Shown: positions 45,803 through 54,597, counted from the first letter of the stretch. The stretch: 64,000 nt of DNA from Goleter apudmare HA4340-LM2 (GCA_019359495.1 JAHHHF010000074.1:62001-126000); one strand, 5' to 3'. The notes: generated from the letters alone by a model not told the origin. Numbers and translations: made by a program.

Positions 45803-46501
45803 TCAACGTTGAACCGTGTTTGCTGACTGATTAAATAACAACTCCCGAGACCTTTCCACATCCAAGGGCTGAGTTTTCAAGGCGTCCGCTTTTTCGTAGG
45901 CGCGAATTGTCGCCGGACGGGCTTTAATTGTCTCGAACCAACGCTTGAGATTGGGAAAATCATTTAAGTTTTGGCTTTGGCGTTCATGGGGTAAAATCCA
46001 CGGATAAGCGGCAATATCTGCGATGGAATAATCACCCGCCACAAATTCTCGGTCTGCTAGTCGCTGATTTAAGACTGCATATAACCGCCCTGTTTCTTTG
46101 ACATAGCGGTTAATTGCATACTCAATCTTTTCGGGAGCATAATTACTAAAGTGGTGGTTTTGACCAGCCATTGGCCCCAAACCCCCCATTTGCCAGAATA
46201 ACCATTGCAGGACTTCGACGCGATCGCGGATGTCTTGAGGAATCAATTTCCCGGTTTTTTCTGCTAAATACAACAAAATAGCCCCAGACTCAAACACAGA
46301 AATTGGCTCACCACCATTTACAGGTTCACGATCAATAATGGCAGGGATGCGATTGTTGGGAGAAATCTTCAGAAAATCAGGTTGAAATTGATCACCAGCG
46401 CCAATATTGACGGGAATGATCGTGTAGGGAAGTCCCACTTCTTCCAAGAAAATTGTGATTTTATGGCCGTTGGGAGTTGTCCAATAGTAAAGCTCAATCA
46501 T
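45803..46501 (-). CDS. Glutathione S-transferase family protein (YfcG-like)
   Basis: A 232-residue GST. The N-terminal thioredoxin-like half contains YYWTTPNGHKITIFLEEVGLPYTI (split), the TPNGHK loop typical of YfcG/Ure2-type disulfide-bond oxidoreductases. The all-alpha C-terminal half carries FVAGDYSIADIAAYPWI, the N-capping box. It probably uses glutathione to reduce disulfides or electrophiles. As the last gene of a reverse-strand run after trxA, SDR and nitroreductase, it is probably part of a RexT-controlled redox-stress unit. Confidence 0.88.
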   Translation of the reverse strand: MIELYYWTTPNGHKITIFLEEVGLPYTIIPVNIGAGDQFQPDFLKISPNNRIPAIIDREPVNGGEPISVFESGAILLYLAEKTGKLIPQDIRDRVEVLQWLFWQMGGLGPMAGQNHHFSNYAPEKIEYAINRYVKETGRLYAVLNQRLADREFVAGDYSIADIAAYPWILPHERQSQNLNDFPNLKRWFETIKARPATIRAYEKADALKTQPLDVERSRELLFNQSANTVQR

Positions 46502-46579
46502 GGTTTTTTCCTAGTTTGTGCATTTTAGAGAAATTCTCGCCACCAGGACGCAATTCTTCTTCACCACAGAATCAGATCA

Positions 46580-47245
46580 CTAACCTGGATATGGATTACC
46601 TATTCTGTCCACAGACACGTTGTAGGAAAATGGTAAGCGACCAGGATCTAAGCGTGGTTCTGCTGCATAACCAACGGGAACTAAAACAGCGATCGCTAAA
46701 TCTGGTTTGTCAGCCGCACCAATCACTTCTTTGACTTGCTCCTCAATCCAACCATTCATAAAGCAGGTGGATAACCCTAAACTTTCTGCTGCTAATACTA
46801 AATGAGTAGCAGCAATGATGGCATCTTTCACGGCATATTCTCGGCGTTTGTCTCCTAATGATGCTTGAAATTGGGGAATGGCATTTTTGAAATAGTTGAC
46901 TGTACCTTCGTTCCAGGCTCCAGTTTGTAGGGCTTGCTCATAAACTGGGGTTAAGTCTTGTTCGCCTGCGTTCGGATCAGCAGCAAAGACGAAGGTTACA
47001 GGTGCTTGGATAATTTGTTGTTGATTCCATGACGCAGCTGATAGGGCTGCTTTTTGCGCTTCATCTTGGACGAGAATAATTTGCCAGTCCTGCATATTAA
47101 AACTGCTAGGGGCAGCCACAGTCAACTCTACCAGTTGCTTCAGCAGTTCTGGGGCAATGGGGTCTGTTTTAAAAGTTTTGATGGAACGACGCTTGATGAT
47201 TGCACTTGGTACATCTAGAGCTTGTGTTTGGACTAACGGATTCAT
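46580..47245 (-). CDS. Nitroreductase family flavoprotein
   Basis: A 221-residue NAD(P)H-dependent FMN enzyme of the nitroreductase fold, with KRRSIKTFKTDPIAPELLKQL at the N-terminus (the FMN-binding RRS motif), AAPSSFNMQDWQI and ESLGLSTCFMNGWIEEQVKEV, and the C-terminal PVGYAAEPRL. It reduces quinones, nitro compounds or flavins. Its place between an SDR (33 bases) and a GST (78 bases) gene points to a shared transcript. Confidence 0.9.
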   Translation of the reverse strand: MNPLVQTQALDVPSAIIKRRSIKTFKTDPIAPELLKQLVELTVAAPSSFNMQDWQIILVQDEAQKAALSAASWNQQQIIQAPVTFVFAADPNAGEQDLTPVYEQALQTGAWNEGTVNYFKNAIPQFQASLGDKRREYAVKDAIIAATHLVLAAESLGLSTCFMNGWIEEQVKEVIGAADKPDLAIAVLVPVGYAAEPRLDPGRLPFSYNVSVDRIGNPYPG

Positions 47246-47278
47246 GAGATTCTCCTGAAAGTTGAATTGATGATTTGA

Positions 47279-48073
47279 CTAAACAATCGACCGAATGACG
47301 CCGCCATCTACCCGCACAGCTGCGCCATTGGTTGCTGAAGCTAGAGGACTCGACAAGTAAACTACGAGTGCTGCGACTTCTTCATTAGTTGCAAAGCGTT
47401 GAATCAGGGATGTTGGGCGCACATTTTGAAAGAATTCGGCTTCGACTTCAGCAGAACTAATATTACGCTCATTCGCTAGCTTGGTGATAAAGTCTTCTAC
47501 ACCTTCTGAACGGGTTGGCCCTGGTAAAACGGAATTTACCGTCACTCCACTACCAATGGTGATTTCTGCTAAACCTCTAGCGATCGCTAACTGAGCAGTT
47601 TTAGTTGTGCCATAGTGAATCATTTCTACGGGAATTTGCATACCCGATTCGCTGGAGATAAATATAATCCGTCCCCAGTTTTGCGCTAACATCTTTTGCA
47701 AGTATTGCCGACTCAGGCGAATTCCACTGAGTACGTTCACCTCAAATATGTGCAGCCAATCTTCATCACTAATATCAAAGAAAGGTTTTGGCTCGTAAAT
47801 ACCGAGATTGTTAATCAGAATATCAACATGAGGAACTTGTCGAAATATTTGCTCTACTCCTGCTTTGGTAGCTGCATCTGCAACTACACCAGAAACCAAA
47901 GCTCCCGGAGTACTTTGCTGAATTTTCGCGATCGCCTCTGCAACTCGTGGTTCTGAACGACCATTGACAATCACTGATGCACCTTCTTGCGCTAAGATTT
48001 GAGCAATCGCCAAACCAATACCTGCGGTTGAGCCGCTCACTAGCGCAGATTTACCCTGTAACTTGAAGTCCAT
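47279..48073 (-). CDS. SDR family oxidoreductase
   Basis: A 264-residue classical SDR: cofactor loop GSTAGIG (residues 14-20), NNLG at about 88-91, catalytic Ser in FISSESG near 143, and Tyr-x3-Lys in YGTTK near 154-158. PGPTRSEGV after the active site and the C-terminal GAAVRVDGGVIRS are typical. Substrate is unknown. It lies 118 bases after trxA and before the nitroreductase on the same strand. Confidence 0.9.
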   Translation of the reverse strand: MDFKLQGKSALVSGSTAGIGLAIAQILAQEGASVIVNGRSEPRVAEAIAKIQQSTPGALVSGVVADAATKAGVEQIFRQVPHVDILINNLGIYEPKPFFDISDEDWLHIFEVNVLSGIRLSRQYLQKMLAQNWGRIIFISSESGMQIPVEMIHYGTTKTAQLAIARGLAEITIGSGVTVNSVLPGPTRSEGVEDFITKLANERNISSAEVEAEFFQNVRPTSLIQRFATNEEVAALVVYLSSPLASATNGAAVRVDGGVIRSIV

Positions 48074-48191
48074 ATCAATTCCTACTAGTTTTTCACTAGC
48101 TAACAGAAATTCCCCTACCTAAATCCACTATCCAAAAGTTGAGTATTTACGTAGATCGGGCAGACAAATTGCCCACCCCGCTTTTACCTTG

Positions 48192-48515
48192 TTAAATATA
48201 CTGTGATAAAGTCTTGCTTAAGGTGGTTTTCGGCACTGCTCCCACGACTATATCAACTTGCCGACCCCCCTTAAATACCATGAGTGTGGGAATACTACGA
48301 ATTCCATAGTGGCTAGCAACTGTGGGATTTTGATCTGTGTTCAGCTTCACCACTTTTACTTGTCCTTCGTATTCGCCAGCAACTTCATCCACAACCGGAG
48401 CTACCATCCGACAAGGGCCACACCAAGGTGCCCAAAAGTCCACTAAGACAGGAAGTTGGCTTTCCAGCACTTCTTGTTTAAATGTGGCCTCTGTGACATT
48501 TGTAATGGATGACAT
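48192..48515 (-). CDS. trxA: Thioredoxin, probably TrxA2
   Basis: A 107-residue thioredoxin with the WCGPC active site in [20 protein letters not shown] and the cis-Pro in [11 protein letters not shown]. The ATG at 48515 is the start because AGGAGGA lies just before it; an upstream ATG at 48566 has none. It is divergent from a RexT-like regulator, with an operator-like palindrome at 48544-48560 between them. In Anabaena PCC 7120 RexT represses the adjacent thioredoxin gene trxA2, so the same control is expected here. Confidence 0.93.
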   Translation of the reverse strand: MSSITNVTEATFKQEVLESQLPVLVDFWAPWCGPCRMVAPVVDEVAGEYEGQVKVVKLNTDQNPTVASHYGIRSIPTLMVFKGGRQVDIVVGAVPKTTLSKTLSQYI

Positions 48516-48543
48516 GATTTGTCCTCCTGGACTTAATTCAGTA

Positions 48544-48560
48544 ATTCGATATTGTCGAAT
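48544..48560. promoter_or_regulatory. Putative RexT operator
   Basis: A 6-5-6 palindrome ATTCGA-TATTG-TCGAAT in the 82-base spacer between trxA and rexT, 28 bases upstream of the trxA start. Its symmetry, size and location fit an ArsR-family operator controlling both genes. Confidence 0.7.
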
Positions 48561-48597
48561 AATCAAAATATACGCTATTCCATGAGATAATGCAACT

Positions 48598-48948
48598 ATG
48601 AGATTTCTGTATCACCCAGACCGAAAAGATATTTCTTTACCAGGAGTGTTGTATGCCCTGGGCGATCCAGTGCGGCTAGAGATTGTGAGGTTACTGGCGA
48701 CTCAAGGAGAACAATGTTGTGCTGGGTTTGACTTTGCGATCGCTAAATCTACCATGTCCAATCACTTCAAGATTTTACGAGAGTCAGGGGTAGTCTTGAC
48801 CCGTAAAGAAGGAACACAGCATATTAATCAATTGCGGTGTGAAGATTTAGAAGCTTTGTTTCCGGGGTTGCTGGATGCAGTTTTGCGATCGGCTCAACCA
48901 TTAGGTGTGTGTCCGTCCATCGCGCAAACCACGGCCTCGCAAATCTAA
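48598..48948 (+). CDS. rexT: ArsR/SmtB-family redox-sensing repressor, RexT-like
   Basis: A 116-residue winged-helix protein: [21 protein letters not shown] followed by the recognition helix [21 protein letters not shown]. The vicinal cysteine pair is at Cys40-Cys41 (GEQCCAGFD), the position reported for the disulfide-forming pair of RexT in Anabaena PCC 7120, where oxidation releases DNA. It should repress trxA and perhaps itself through the palindrome at 48544-48560, and be relieved by peroxide. It is divergent from trxA. The assignment rests on cysteine position and neighbour, not on sequence comparison. Confidence 0.85.
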   Translation: MRFLYHPDRKDISLPGVLYALGDPVRLEIVRLLATQGEQCCAGFDFAIAKSTMSNHFKILRESGVVLTRKEGTQHINQLRCEDLEALFPGLLDAVLRSAQPLGVCPSIAQTTASQI

Positions 48949-49005
48949 GGAATTCTCCCCAAATATACTGTATTTAGCTGAATGCAAGTTTAGATCACAT
49001 CAGCT

Positions 49006-49941
49006 ATGCAACGCCGAAAAAAAAGCGATCATCGACGATTTTGGATAATTGCTGGTATCAATTTACTGCTATCACCATTAGTATTATATGCTTTGCTGTG
49101 TTTGTCTCGCCCACCCCGAACCAATCAAGAGCAAATTTTGTTTAATGGTGTTGTCTATCAACGCCGTGCTTTATCCACACCACGTCTGGTGATGATGCAT
49201 ATCGTCACAGTTGACTTGACAGCAGCAGGGGTGAAACCTTTGGTAACTCCTGGAATCCCAAATCAAGAGCAGGGAACCACCAAAGCCAGGACTACAACAG
49301 AATTTCTGCGTGAATTCCAGCTGCAATTAGCCATCAATGCTAGCTACTTTTATCCTTTTCGTGAAAATAACCCTTGGGACTACTACCCCCACAGTGGTGA
49401 TATTGCCTATCCTTTAGGGGATGCGATCGCTAATGGCTCTCGTTACGCTAAACCACAACAGAGTCGAGGTGTAGTGTGCTTTTCTCCCAAAAATGTTGCC
49501 AAAATTTTAGCAAGTGGTCAGTGTCCTCAAGATACAGTCCAAGGGGTTGCAGGTAAAGAGATTTTGGTTACTGATGGTAAACCTGTGATTTCTCAGTTAC
49601 CTGATGACCAACCTTATTCACGGGTGGTAGTGGCTGTCAACAAAGAAGGGACAAAACTGTGGTTGATTATTGTTGATGGTAAGCAACCATTCTACAGCGA
49701 TGGACTAACGATCCCTGAGTTAAGCAAAACAGTAGCAGACCTAGGTGTATATACAGCACTCAAAATGGATGGTGGTGGTTCCACTACACTAGCAGTTACA
49801 ACCAGCGACGGAGTTAAGGTACTCAATGCACCCATTCATACCCACGTCCCCATGCGTGAGCGCCCAGTCGCCAACCACTTAGGGTTTTTCGCTTTAAATA
49901 GGGAATCAGGAAGAAGGGGAAGGAGAGATGAGGGAGGATAG
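49006..49941 (+). CDS. Phosphodiester glycosidase family (NAGPA/DUF2233) protein
   Basis: A 311-residue protein with an N-terminal membrane anchor (residues about 11-34), otherwise outside the cytoplasm. The NAGPA domain is recognised by LAINASYFYPF, ILVTDGKPVIS, LWLIIVDGKQPFYSDGLTIPELSKTV (split) and TALKMDGGGSTTLAV. Family members hydrolyse phosphodiester-linked sugars or act on cell-wall polymers. The last ten residues (GRRGRRDEGG) are read from purine-rich spacer-repeat DNA, so the original stop may have been displaced. Confidence 0.85.
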   Translation: MQRRKKSDHRRFWIIAGINLLLSPLVLYALLCLSRPPRTNQEQILFNGVVYQRRALSTPRLVMMHIVTVDLTAAGVKPLVTPGIPNQEQGTTKARTTTEFLREFQLQLAINASYFYPFRENNPWDYYPHSGDIAYPLGDAIANGSRYAKPQQSRGVVCFSPKNVAKILASGQCPQDTVQGVAGKEILVTDGKPVISQLPDDQPYSRVVVAVNKEGTKLWLIIVDGKQPFYSDGLTIPELSKTVADLGVYTALKMDGGGSTTLAVTTSDGVKVLNAPIHTHVPMRERPVANHLGFFALNRESGRRGRRDEGG

Positions 49942-50092
49942 TGAAGAATAATCAATGCCCCATTCCCAATAACCGCACCTAAACGGACGGACACCACGAC
50001 CGTTACAAAGATTAAAATTACTTAATACTTCGTTACACTATAAACATCGAGAGAAAAACAAACCTCTCAAACTGAAATCAAAGGTGAACGAC

Positions 50093-51217
50093 ATGAATGG
50101 CACAATTCGCGTTGGTAATCTCTTCGGTATTCCCTTCTATATCCATCCTTCCTGGTTCCTAGTGCTGGGCTTAGTAACTTGGAGCTATAGCAATGGACTA
50201 GCGGCGCAATTTCCCCAATTGTCTGGGGGGTTAGCCTTGTCACTGGGATTGATGACAGCGCTGTTGCTATTCGCCTCTGTCGTCGCCCATGAATTAGGTC
50301 ACAGCTTCGTCGCTATTCGCCAAGGCATTGATGTTAAATCCATCACATTATTTATATTTGGTGGGTTAGCCAGCCTAGAGAAAGAATCGAAAACCCCAGG
50401 TGAAGCTTTTTGGGTAGCGATCGCTGGGCCTTTGGTAAGCTTATTACTGTGTGGAATACTTACAGTTATTGGTGTAGCGACATCTGTATCAGGCGCAGCA
50501 GCAGCCATCCTCGGCGTTTTAGCTTCTGTGAACCTGGCATTAGCACTGTTTAACTTGATTCCTGGCTTACCTTTAGATGGTGGGAATATACTGAAGGCGC
50601 TAGTTTGGAAGGTTACAGGTAATCCTTACAAAGGTGTGACCTTTGCTAGCCGAGTTGGACAAGTATTTGGTTGGGTAGCGATCGCTTCTGGTGTCCTGCC
50701 ACTGATACTATTTGGTAGCGCTGCCAACTTCTGGAACTTAATCATCGGTTTCTTCTTGCTGCAAAACGCAGGTAACGCCGCCCAATTCGCCAGGGTACAA
50801 GAAAAACTCACAGGCTTAACAGCTGAAGATGCAGTCACTCCAGATAGCCCGATTATCTCTGCTGATCTTAGCCTGAGACAGTTTGCCGATGAGCAAATCA
50901 TGCGTGAGCACAGATGGTATCGGTTCTTAGTCACAGACAACGAAGGCCAATTAGTAGGCGCGATGACTGCGAACGACTTACGAACCATCCCCACAACCCA
51001 ATGGTCAGAAACTCAAGTCAAAGAAGTCATGCGACCAATCGCCGAGTCTACCACAGTCCAATTTGACCAACCACTATTAGAAGTAGTGCAACTGCTAGAA
51101 CAACAAAAGCTTTCCGCGCTTCCCGTAATTCGTGACAACGGCGTACTGGTGGGAATCTTAGAAAAGGCAGCGATTATCCAGCTACTTCAAAGTAAATCTC
51201 AATTGAATCCTGCATAG
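50093..51217 (+). CDS. Site-2 protease (M50) with tandem CBS domains
   Basis: A 374-residue multi-pass membrane protease, of the family that cleaves membrane-bound regulators within the bilayer. The zinc motif HELGH is at residues 66-70 and the third ligand is Asp162 in LPLDGGN. Two CBS domains (about 240-374) follow, probably sensing adenylates. ATG 50093 is preferred over GTG 50084 because AAGG lies upstream. It appears monocistronic with a terminator at 51249-51270. Its substrate is unknown. Confidence 0.92.
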   Translation: MNGTIRVGNLFGIPFYIHPSWFLVLGLVTWSYSNGLAAQFPQLSGGLALSLGLMTALLLFASVVAHELGHSFVAIRQGIDVKSITLFIFGGLASLEKESKTPGEAFWVAIAGPLVSLLLCGILTVIGVATSVSGAAAAILGVLASVNLALALFNLIPGLPLDGGNILKALVWKVTGNPYKGVTFASRVGQVFGWVAIASGVLPLILFGSAANFWNLIIGFFLLQNAGNAAQFARVQEKLTGLTAEDAVTPDSPIISADLSLRQFADEQIMREHRWYRFLVTDNEGQLVGAMTANDLRTIPTTQWSETQVKEVMRPIAESTTVQFDQPLLEVVQLLEQQKLSALPVIRDNGVLVGILEKAAIIQLLQSKSQLNPA

Positions 51218-51248
51218 TTCCCTCACTTAAAATACTCCTTCTCGAATC

Positions 51249-51277
51249 AACCTCAGATATTTCTGAGGTTTTTTTAT
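51249..51277 (+). terminator. Rho-independent terminator after the M50 protease
   Basis: Arms AACCTCAGA (51249-51257) and TCTGAGGTT (51262-51270), loop of four bases, followed by TTTTT. It lies 32 bases past the protease stop. Confidence 0.9.
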
Positions 51278-51461
51278 GTCAAGTTTTTTGTGGTTGGGTG
51301 TCAAAGGGAGCGATCGCACAAGTTAAAGATGAGTCAACTAGAATTTAACCAAGGATGCGATCGCGTGGCGTCTCTCTTAGGACAAGGTATGTTATCCAAT
51401 GGTCGTTTTTATATTCGAGGCTGATTGCTAAAATACTTACAGAACATTCTCGTGGCGGTAT

Positions 51462-51881
51462 ATGTCAGCCAAAGATAAATTTCACGACGCCGTCAAAGTA
51501 GCACTACAAAAAGATGGGTGGGTGATTACCGATGACCCATTACGCATTCGTATCAGCTCTACAACGAAACTTTACATAGACTTGGGAGCAGAAAAAATTA
51601 TTGCAGCTGAACGAGATGAACAAAAAATAGCTGTTGAAGTCAAAAGCTTTTTGGGTGCTTCTGCAATGGCTGAATTCCATACAGCAATAGGACAGTATAT
51701 TAACTACCGCTATGCTTTAGCCGACTTTGGCTATGAGCAAACTCTATATTTAGCAGTAACCTCGGTTATTTACAATGAGTTTTTTGTACAGCCATTTGTG
51801 GATAAAGTAGTTCAACGTAGTCAAGTTAATTTACTAATATTTGATGATAAAAAAGAAGAGGTTATAGGATGGCAAAGCTAA
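51462..51881 (+). CDS. xisH: XisH-like protein
   Basis: A 139-residue protein of the XisH family, first known as a factor controlling excision of the fdxN element in heterocysts. It has the endonuclease-like core IDLGAEKIIAAERDEQKIAVEVKSFLG (split), with the E-x-K segment resembling a PD-(D/E)XK active site. The end overlaps xisI by 13 bases, so the two are co-translated. Paralogous xisHI pairs are common in Nostocales away from fdxN elements, and no xisF lies nearby. Role here is unknown; a toxin-antitoxin-like function has been suggested for such pairs. Confidence 0.93.
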   Translation: MSAKDKFHDAVKVALQKDGWVITDDPLRIRISSTTKLYIDLGAEKIIAAERDEQKIAVEVKSFLGASAMAEFHTAIGQYINYRYALADFGYEQTLYLAVTSVIYNEFFVQPFVDKVVQRSQVNLLIFDDKKEEVIGWQS

Positions 51882-52204
51882 AAAAATATAGAGAGTGTAT
51901 TGAGCAATTACTCACACAATATGCGGCACGTGACTCAGGTGAAGATGGTGTAGAAGCACAAAAGATTTTTGATACTGAGCATGACCATTATCAGCTGATC
52001 TATGTTGGCTGGCATAATGAACGCAGGGTATATGGCCCCGTGATGCATTTAGATATTAAGGATGGCAAAATTTGGATTCAGTGGAATGGTACGGAAGATG
52101 ATATCGCTGCTGAATTAATGGAGATGGGTGTATTAAAACAAGATATTGTGTTGGGATTCCATCTACCCCGGATGCGTCAGTTTACGGATTTTGCCGTGGG
52201 GTAG
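51869..52204 (+). CDS. xisI: XisI-like protein
   Basis: A 111-residue partner of XisH with the conserved opening MAKLKKYRECIEQLLTQYA, HYQLIYVGWHNERRVYG and IWIQWNGTEDDIAAELMEMGV, and the end FHLPRMRQFTDFAVG. The pair is translationally coupled. XisI is needed together with XisH for fdxN rearrangement in Anabaena. No excision site or att-like repeat is visible near these genes. Confidence 0.93.
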   Translation: MAKLKKYRECIEQLLTQYAARDSGEDGVEAQKIFDTEHDHYQLIYVGWHNERRVYGPVMHLDIKDGKIWIQWNGTEDDIAAELMEMGVLKQDIVLGFHLPRMRQFTDFAVG

Positions 52205-52434
52205 CTAGCTGATTACAGCTATGAGGCATTTAAATTGTATATTTCGTGCTCAGGTTGTCAAGAGTCGAAAGTCCAAGCTAGCCTTTGAATACAGGACAGG
52301 CTACAAGCGAGACTGTTGCGACTATGTGCGGATCATTTCTGTATCCTAGGCAATTAAGAACCGCTACAGAGTAGATGCAATGCGATCAGGCAACGGTTAC
52401 ACTAGTACCGGCACAGTCACAATCAAAGGAAACT

Positions 52435-53040
52435 ATGATGAGCGATCGCGACTATACCTTAATTCTTGACAAAAGCGGCAGTATGTCTACCCCCGATCAA
52501 GCGGGTGGGAAAAGCAGATGGGATATCGCCCAAGAATCTACCCTCGCTTTAGCCAGAAAAGCCGAACAGTTTGATCCTGATGGAATTACCGTTTACTTAT
52601 TCTCTGGCAGATTTAAACGCTACGATGATGTGACATCAGCGAAAGTCGCCCAGATATTTCTCGAAAATGACCCGGCTGGTACAACTAATTTAGCGGGTGT
52701 ACTCCTAGATGCAACCAATAATTACTTTCAGCGTAAAGCTGCTGGTAAAACCAAACCCAATGGCGAGACAATATTAGTAGTCACCGATGGCGAACCAGAC
52801 GATCGCAAAGCAGTATTTGAGGTGATTATCAACGCTACCCGCCAGATGGATCGTGATGAAGAGTTAGGAATTTCCTTCATTCAGGTAGGTTCAGACCCCC
52901 AGGCGACTAAGTTTCTCAAAGCTTTAGATGACCAATTGCAAAGTGTCGGTGCTAAATTTGATATCTGCGACACCGTTACTTTAGACGACTTGGAAGAGAT
53001 GAGTCTTGCAGATGTCTTAATGAATGCGATCGCTGACTAA
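52435..53040 (+). CDS. VWA-domain protein, first of a tandem pair
   Basis: A 201-residue cytoplasmic von Willebrand A domain. The MIDAS motif DKSGS is at residues 12-16 (LILDKSGSMSTPDQ), with the Thr in PAGTTNLAGVL and Asp in VVTDGEPDD completing the metal site. The start at 52435 has AAAGGAAA upstream; the frame is open to 52375. It is about three-quarters identical, by eye, to the next gene and clearly a tandem duplicate. Such stand-alone VWA proteins accompany tellurium-resistance-like or MoxR systems, but neither partner is seen nearby. Confidence 0.88.
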   Translation: MMSDRDYTLILDKSGSMSTPDQAGGKSRWDIAQESTLALARKAEQFDPDGITVYLFSGRFKRYDDVTSAKVAQIFLENDPAGTTNLAGVLLDATNNYFQRKAAGKTKPNGETILVVTDGEPDDRKAVFEVIINATRQMDRDEELGISFIQVGSDPQATKFLKALDDQLQSVGAKFDICDTVTLDDLEEMSLADVLMNAIAD

Positions 53041-53069
53041 ATTATTATTAACAATTGAGGGATAAAAAT

Positions 53070-53675
53070 ATGCTAGAAAATCGTGACTATACGTTGATTA
53101 TTGATAAAAGTGGCAGCATGGCTACCCCAGATCAAAAGGGTGGTAGAAGCAGATGGACAGTTGCACAAGAATCAACTTTAGCGCTAGCTAGTAAGTGTGA
53201 GCAATTTGACCCTGATGGTATTACCATCTATGTATTTTCTGGTAGATTTAAGCGCTATGAAAATGTGACAGCAGCGAAGGTGGCGCAAATTTTCCAAGAA
53301 AATGACCCATCTGGCACCACTGATTTAGCTGCGGTTTTGAAACATGCAACTGATGATTACTTTCAACGCAAAGGTGCTGCTCAAACTAAGCCAAATGGTG
53401 AGACAATTTTAGTGGTTACTGACGGTGAACCGGACGATCGCAAAGCCGTAATGAAGGTAATTATCGAGGCTTCACGTCGCATGGATCGGGATGAAGAACT
53501 AGCTATTTCCTTCATTCAAGTTGGGACAGACGCTCAAGCTACGCGTTTTCTGAAAGTCTTAGATGATGATCTCCAAGGTGCTGGTGCTAAGTTTGACATC
53601 TGTGACACAATTACAATGGAAGACATGGAAGATATGAGTCTATCAGAAGTGCTACTCAATGCCATTAATGACTAG
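53070..53675 (+). CDS. VWA-domain protein, second of a tandem pair
   Basis: A 201-residue paralogue of the preceding gene with the same intact MIDAS site (IIDKSGSMATPDQ, SGTTDLAAVL, VVTDGEPDD). The ATG at 53070 follows a GAGGG ribosome site; a TTG at 53055 is less likely. The gap to the first copy is 29 bases, and to the coiled-coil gene behind it 26 bases, which suggests a three-gene operon. Confidence 0.88.
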   Translation: MLENRDYTLIIDKSGSMATPDQKGGRSRWTVAQESTLALASKCEQFDPDGITIYVFSGRFKRYENVTAAKVAQIFQENDPSGTTDLAAVLKHATDDYFQRKGAAQTKPNGETILVVTDGEPDDRKAVMKVIIEASRRMDRDEELAISFIQVGTDAQATRFLKVLDDDLQGAGAKFDICDTITMEDMEDMSLSEVLLNAIND

Positions 53676-53701
53676 CCATTCTATTTACGGAACTTGAAAT
53701 A

Positions 53702-54097
53702 ATGGATGCCATTGACAAGCTGTTAGCTGAACTGGAAACTGAATATAAAGAAGCAAAACCGACTCCCCAACAGCCACAACAACATACAGCTAAACCATCT
53801 ATTCCAGCATCACCAAAATCTCTGTCTTTAATAGATAGCCTTTTGGATGAAGTCAAATCTGATTTCATCGAACGGGATCAGGCCGAGGAGTTGAAAAAAC
53901 AGCAAGAATTAGAACAGGAAAGAATTCGTCAAGAACAACTCAAAGCAAAACAACTAGAAGCTTTAACAAATCAGGCAAAAGCATGGCTAGATCAATTAGA
54001 TTCATTCTCCCCTGAAGGGCTTTGGTTTGAAAGATTTGCTGAAGGATATCCCTCAAAATTAGCAGCAGCGATTGAATATTTACAAACTAATCAATAG
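53702..54097 (+). CDS. Slr1339-type salt-stress-related coiled-coil protein
   Basis: A 131-residue protein. A short N-terminal helix (MDAIDKLLAELETEYKE) leads into a Pro/Gln linker, a second related helix (SLIDSLLDEVKSDFIE), a charged coiled coil (EELKKQQELEQERIRQEQLKAK split) and the C-terminal LTNQAKAWLDQLDSFSPEGLWFE. The pattern matches the cyanobacterial Slr1339 family, named as salt-stress proteins, as far as I recall. It is the last gene in the apparent VWA operon, suggesting a joint function. Confidence 0.72.
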   Translation: MDAIDKLLAELETEYKEAKPTPQQPQQHTAKPSIPASPKSLSLIDSLLDEVKSDFIERDQAEELKKQQELEQERIRQEQLKAKQLEALTNQAKAWLDQLDSFSPEGLWFERFAEGYPSKLAAAIEYLQTNQ

Positions 54098-54141
54098 GGA
54101 ATAAGGAGATGGGGGAGATGAGGGAAATGGGGAGAATTTTA

Positions 54142-54207
54142 ACTCTTGACCTTGTACAGACGCGTAGACGCTCGTAGAGCGGCTTCTCGTAAGAGTATAA
54201 TCGCGTC
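54142..54207 (-). repeat. Dispersed repeat, copy B (inverted relative to 20193-20259)
   Basis: The reverse complement of the repeat at 20193-20259 with about two mismatches, in the spacer between the VWA operon and the HxlR gene. The two copies lie 34 kb apart in opposite directions and could support inversion. Confidence 0.85.
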
Positions 54208-54235
54208 TCTCTCCTGATAAATGATATTTGAATTC

Positions 54236-54577
54236 CTAAGGCTGGTTTACCTGCGATGAATGATGCATACCCCATTCATGCATTGCATAGAGAATTGGTT
54301 CTAGGCTTTTTCCCAAAGGGGTCAATGAATATTCTACTTTTGGGGGAATCTGTGCATAAACTTCCCGATGAATAATACCATCTTCCTCCATTTCTCTTAG
54401 TTGCTGGGTGAGCATTTTTTGGGTAATTCCTGTTAAACCCCTTTGCAATTCACCAAAACGCTTGACACCTGCCATTAATTCTCTAATAATTAAAACCTTC
54501 CAGCGTCCGCCAATTACCTTGAGGGTAGTTTCTACTTCACAAGTTAGCCTAGTGTGATTTTCTGCTTCAGCTTTCAT
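54236..54577 (-). CDS. HxlR-family (DUF24) transcriptional regulator
   Basis: A 113-residue winged-helix protein: [51 protein letters not shown] (split), [13 protein letters not shown] single conserved N-terminal Cys13 (LTCEVE) matches the redox cysteine of YodB/HypR-type regulators. It is divergent from an azoreductase gene with 153 bases between, and a TACT-TTTT-AGTA palindrome lies directly before its start. By analogy with the YodB-AzoR1 pair of Bacillus it probably represses the azoreductase until quinones or electrophiles modify the cysteine. Confidence 0.88.
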   Translation of the reverse strand: MKAEAENHTRLTCEVETTLKVIGGRWKVLIIRELMAGVKRFGELQRGLTGITQKMLTQQLREMEEDGIIHREVYAQIPPKVEYSLTPLGKSLEPILYAMHEWGMHHSSQVNQP

Positions 54578-54580
54578 AGT

Positions 54581-54597
54581 TACTTTTTAGTAAGTAC
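54581..54597. promoter_or_regulatory. Putative HxlR operator
   Basis: TACTTTTTAGTAAGTA with the inner palindrome TACT-TTTT-AGTA at 54581-54592, three bases upstream of the hxlR-type start codon. A related ACTTTTAAGTGCCTACTTTT stretch follows at about 54602-54621. The arrangement resembles the YodB box TACTATTTGTAAGTA as I recall it, so it fits autoregulation and control of azoR. Confidence 0.55.

Noticed and set aside
47696-47956. An 86-residue forward frame within the SDR gene
   Set aside because: Antisense to a well-supported SDR.
51462-52204. A heterocyst excision element near xisHI
   Set aside because: No xisF-type recombinase or matching direct repeats were seen; the pair alone does not imply an element.
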